Part shown: piece by piece, positions 30,631 through 32,315 of the stretch
How the letters are laid out: each line of letters starts with the position of its first letter
How positions within the stretch are numbered: the stretch's first letter is position 1
Virus record (IMG/VR): IMGVR_UViG_3300017783_005078
Span: 1 to 32,315 of that record
From: a virus
Length of the DNA stretch: 32,315 nucleotides
Direction: 5' to 3' (one strand)
The notes under the pieces: generated by a model
What the model was told of the DNA's origin: nothing
Database searches by the model: none
Seen by the model: only the letters and a program-made list of their open reading frames with translations
Position numbers and translations under genes: made by a program

Positions 30631-31773
30631 TTATCCTACAAATATTGTCATTGGTACTGCTCTTAAAGTAGTCTGTAAATCTTCTACTTCTTGAGCTTGT
30701 GCTGTTAACTGTGCTCCTCTTGAAGTAGCATCTAACATTTCTCTTAAGTTAGTTAACAAAGCTTCTTTTTCAGTTCTAGCATCTCCTAATAAATCTGCTT
30801 GATTTAAGGTAGTTTCTGAACCTGGTATTGGGACTGTAGTGTATTTACCCCTTATGTAAGCTAGTATTTCTTTTGTAAGAGCTAAAGTATAATTAAAAAT
30901 CCATTGTCGGCCTACACTATTAATAAATTCATAAGTTGGATTTTCGTAAGGTACTTCTGCAACATTAGCAATTTTATCTATACTATCATCAAAACTTAAT
31001 GCATTTTTATCATCTTCTTTATAGTAATGAAAATATAAACTTCCAGTGTTATTAGGAATAGGGAATACTTTAAGTTGATTATTTACTATCTCAAATGAGT
31101 AAGTAGACTTTCTAACTTGATCGTTAAATTCGATAGCTTGCAAAAGAGACATATCATAAGATACTGGCATTAACATAAAGTTAATACCCGGACTAAACGA
31201 ACCGAATCCAAAAGCATCCATTAAAGACTGTATACCAGTTCCTGTACCTGCATAAGGATCAAAGTATCTTTGTATAGCAGGTGGTGCCTCATAAAATACT
31301 TTTCGTATCTCAATTTTACCTTCGATACTATTATCTGTAGCCCATTGATTTAAATCGTAATTTTGAACTGAAGCTGATAGTTGTAAGGAGCCTGAATGTT
31401 TAGTTATATTACCTCCTACACCTGCTTCTGTACCGTAGTTTTTAGATATTTGAACTATTTTATTTAAGGTAGGTTCTACTACTTTATTATTAACAACACT
31501 TCCTGTAGGAGCACCTTCAAAACTTAAATAATTTTCTCTTATTTTATATTTGAATACTTCGTTTCCGTATGTAGTAACAGCTTCTTCAAAGCATGTATAG
31601 AAAGATCCACTATCTAATTCTACATCCATTAAAGGAAATCCAAGTCTAGAAGCACAAAATTTAGCTACTTTATCTGCATCTGCTTGAAACTCAGTATCTG
31701 TATCGTAAAATCCGAAAGGAGTAGATCCAGTAGTAAACGTCGAACTACCACCCCATATTGCAATATCAGCCAT
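30631..31773 (-). CDS. Putative virion neck/adaptor protein
   Basis: The 380-residue protein begins MADIAIWGGSSTFTTGSTPFGFYDTDTEFQADADKVAKFCASRLGFPLMDVELDSGSFYTCFEEAVTTYGNEVFKYKIREN; such beginnings are common in structural proteins of marine T4-like phages next to the capsid gene. The middle has PAIQRYFDPYAGTG and a YSFEIVNNQLKVFPIPNNTGSLYFHYY strand region, and the C-terminus holds a helix-rich stretch (ALTKEILAYIRGKY...NQADLLGDARTEKEALLTNLREML). Helical C-terminus and beta core suit an adaptor to the portal ring, but the role is inferred. It is preceded by the strong terminator after the capsid gene and a palindromic TATTTATAAATA, so it should start a new transcript. Confidence 0.55.
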   Translation of the reverse strand: MADIAIWGGSSTFTTGSTPFGFYDTDTEFQADADKVAKFCASRLGFPLMDVELDSGSFYTCFEEAVTTYGNEVFKYKIRENYLSFEGAPTGSVVNNKVVEPTLNKIVQISKNYGTEAGVGGNITKHSGSLQLSASVQNYDLNQWATDNSIEGKIEIRKVFYEAPPAIQRYFDPYAGTGTGIQSLMDAFGFGSFSPGINFMLMPVSYDMSLLQAIEFNDQVRKSTYSFEIVNNQLKVFPIPNNTGSLYFHYYKEDDKNALSFDDSIDKIANVAEVPYENPTYEFINSVGRQWIFNYTLALTKEILAYIRGKYTTVPIPGSETTLNQADLLGDARTEKEALLTNLREMLDATSRGAQLTAQAQEVEDLQTTLRAVPMTIFVG

Positions 31774-31785
31774 CTATGAATAGTT

Positions 31786-31797
31786 TATTTATAAATA
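31786..31797 (-). promoter_or_regulatory. Candidate late promoter, palindrome TATTTATAAATA
   Basis: This 12-base palindrome contains the recurring TATTTATA box on the coding strand (31790-31797) and also the T4-type late core TATAAATA (31786-31793). It lies between the capsid terminator and the neck gene, 13 bases before the ATG, so it is well placed to restart transcription. Confidence 0.45.
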
Positions 31798-31803
31798 GCA
31801 CAT

Positions 31804-31829
31804 AAAAAAAGAGGCCCGTTAAGGCCTCT
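31804..31829 (-). terminator. Rho-independent terminator after the major capsid gene
   Basis: On the minus strand a 7-bp stem (AGAGGCC / GGCCTCT) with a 6-base loop (TTAACG) precedes seven T residues. It lies 23 bases after the capsid stop codon and marks the end of the capsid transcript. Confidence 0.92.
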
Positions 31830-31852
31830 CTTATTTATTATTCTACTTAATC

Positions 31853-32315
31853 TTAGATAGTAGCTAAATCGCTAATAAAGATTTTTCCGTAGAATTCAGG
31901 TCTGATCATCTTCTTCGCGTAACGAGTCATTAAACCTTTTCTAGGAGTGAAGGTTTCTGGATCGTATACTAGAGGAGTCATCATTAATGGTACGTATGGA
32001 GCATAAACTGCACCAGTTTCTAAGAATTGAGATCCTCTATATCCTAAAAGTAAGATATTTTCAGTCATATAAGGGTTCTTGTATACTTGGAATCTGTTGT
32101 TTAATGCACCTACTTTTTGTACGCCCATTGCAAATTGATCCTGATCACCAGTTGTATTAGCAGCATATCCAGGAATAGATTCTAGGATTGTAGCTACTGA
32201 AGGAGAACAAACTACGAAGTTTGCACCACCTCTTAATGTTTTCTGGTGAATTTTGTTAGATACTTTTTGGATTTTAGTACCAAGAGTTTGGAACCATTGT
32301 CCTTGAGTATTATAG
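31853..32315 (-). CDS. Major capsid protein, gp23-like, C-terminal part
   Basis: The frame is open from the window edge to the stop at 31853, giving 153 residues of the C-terminal part; the 5' end is outside. It reads YNTQGQWFQTLGTKIQKVSNKI, then GGANFVVCSPSVATILESIPGY, then FQVYKNPYMTENILLLGYRG, GAVYAPYVPLMMTPLVYDPETFTPRKGLMTRYAKK and PEFYGKIFISDL. The FVV.SP.VA..L, 'YAPYVPL' and 'LMTRYA' phrases are diagnostic of gp23-type capsid proteins of T4-like phages. It forms the hexamers of the head. An ATG within it at 32126-32128 is internal and not a start. Confidence 0.95.
   Translation of the reverse strand, partial: YNTQGQWFQTLGTKIQKVSNKIHQKTLRGGANFVVCSPSVATILESIPGYAANTTGDQDQFAMGVQKVGALNNRFQVYKNPYMTENILLLGYRGSQFLETGAVYAPYVPLMMTPLVYDPETFTPRKGLMTRYAKKMIRPEFYGKIFISDLATI

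Overview
This window is a piece of a strictly lytic-looking, AT-rich, T4-like myovirus genome, probably from the marine environment. Every gene I accept lies on the minus strand, so transcription runs from the right end to the left end. The phage identity rests on clear T4-type virion proteins: the C-terminal part of a gp23-like major capsid protein (31853-32315), a contractile tail sheath protein (2004-3782), a gp19-like tail tube protein (1484-1969) and the start of a gp26-like baseplate protein (1-653). Start codons almost never have a Shine-Dalgarno sequence and are instead preceded by A/T-rich sequence. One fibre-like protein carries modules resembling Bacteroidota surface proteins. Together these suggest, as an inference only, a flavobacterial or other Bacteroidota host.

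Layout in the direction of transcription (right to left): (1) gp23 C-terminus and a strong terminator; (2) a neck/tail-completion block of four genes (28623-31773); (3) a tail-fibre block of low-complexity modular proteins (23572-28620), split by a second terminator, and including a fibre with a C-terminal S74 intramolecular chaperone domain; (4) a cassette of 18 tightly packed genes (4190-23556), most overlapping by 1 to 44 bases; (5) a coiled-coil small protein, sheath and tube, ending in a third terminator; (6) a lone GT8-like glycosyltransferase and the gp26-like gene.

The cassette is the unusual part. In order of transcription it encodes: a GT-A-like protein, a methyltransferase, a GT2/GT92-like glycosyltransferase, a 71-residue acidic protein, two beta-1,4-galactosyltransferase-type (GT7) enzymes whose catalytic domain appears to be interrupted by a LamG-like jelly roll, a radical SAM enzyme, a free-standing LamG-like protein, four further radical SAM enzymes, a fucosyltransferase-like protein, a half-length DegT-type aminotransferase, an SGNH protein, an amidinotransferase with an intact catalytic triad, a 2-oxoglutarate/iron oxygenase, a second SGNH-like protein, a GT-B-like protein and a nucleotide-sugar dehydrogenase. 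All five radical SAM proteins share the unusual architecture of a Cys-rich twitch/SPASM-like domain placed before the radical SAM core.

There is no terminator between the fibre genes (from 26248) and the end of the cassette, and genes are translationally coupled, so I infer that the sugar/radical-chemistry enzymes are made late together with the fibres. The simplest model is a decoration system that builds and modifies an unusual glycan (uronic acid, amino/guanidino groups, fucose- or galactose-like sugars, acyl and methyl groups, radical-made linkages) on the virion, perhaps on the fibres or capsid. Modification of host surface glycan or of phage DNA cannot be excluded from sequence alone. 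No tRNA, CRISPR array, insertion sequence or integrase was seen, and no gene-free stretch exceeds about 115 bases.
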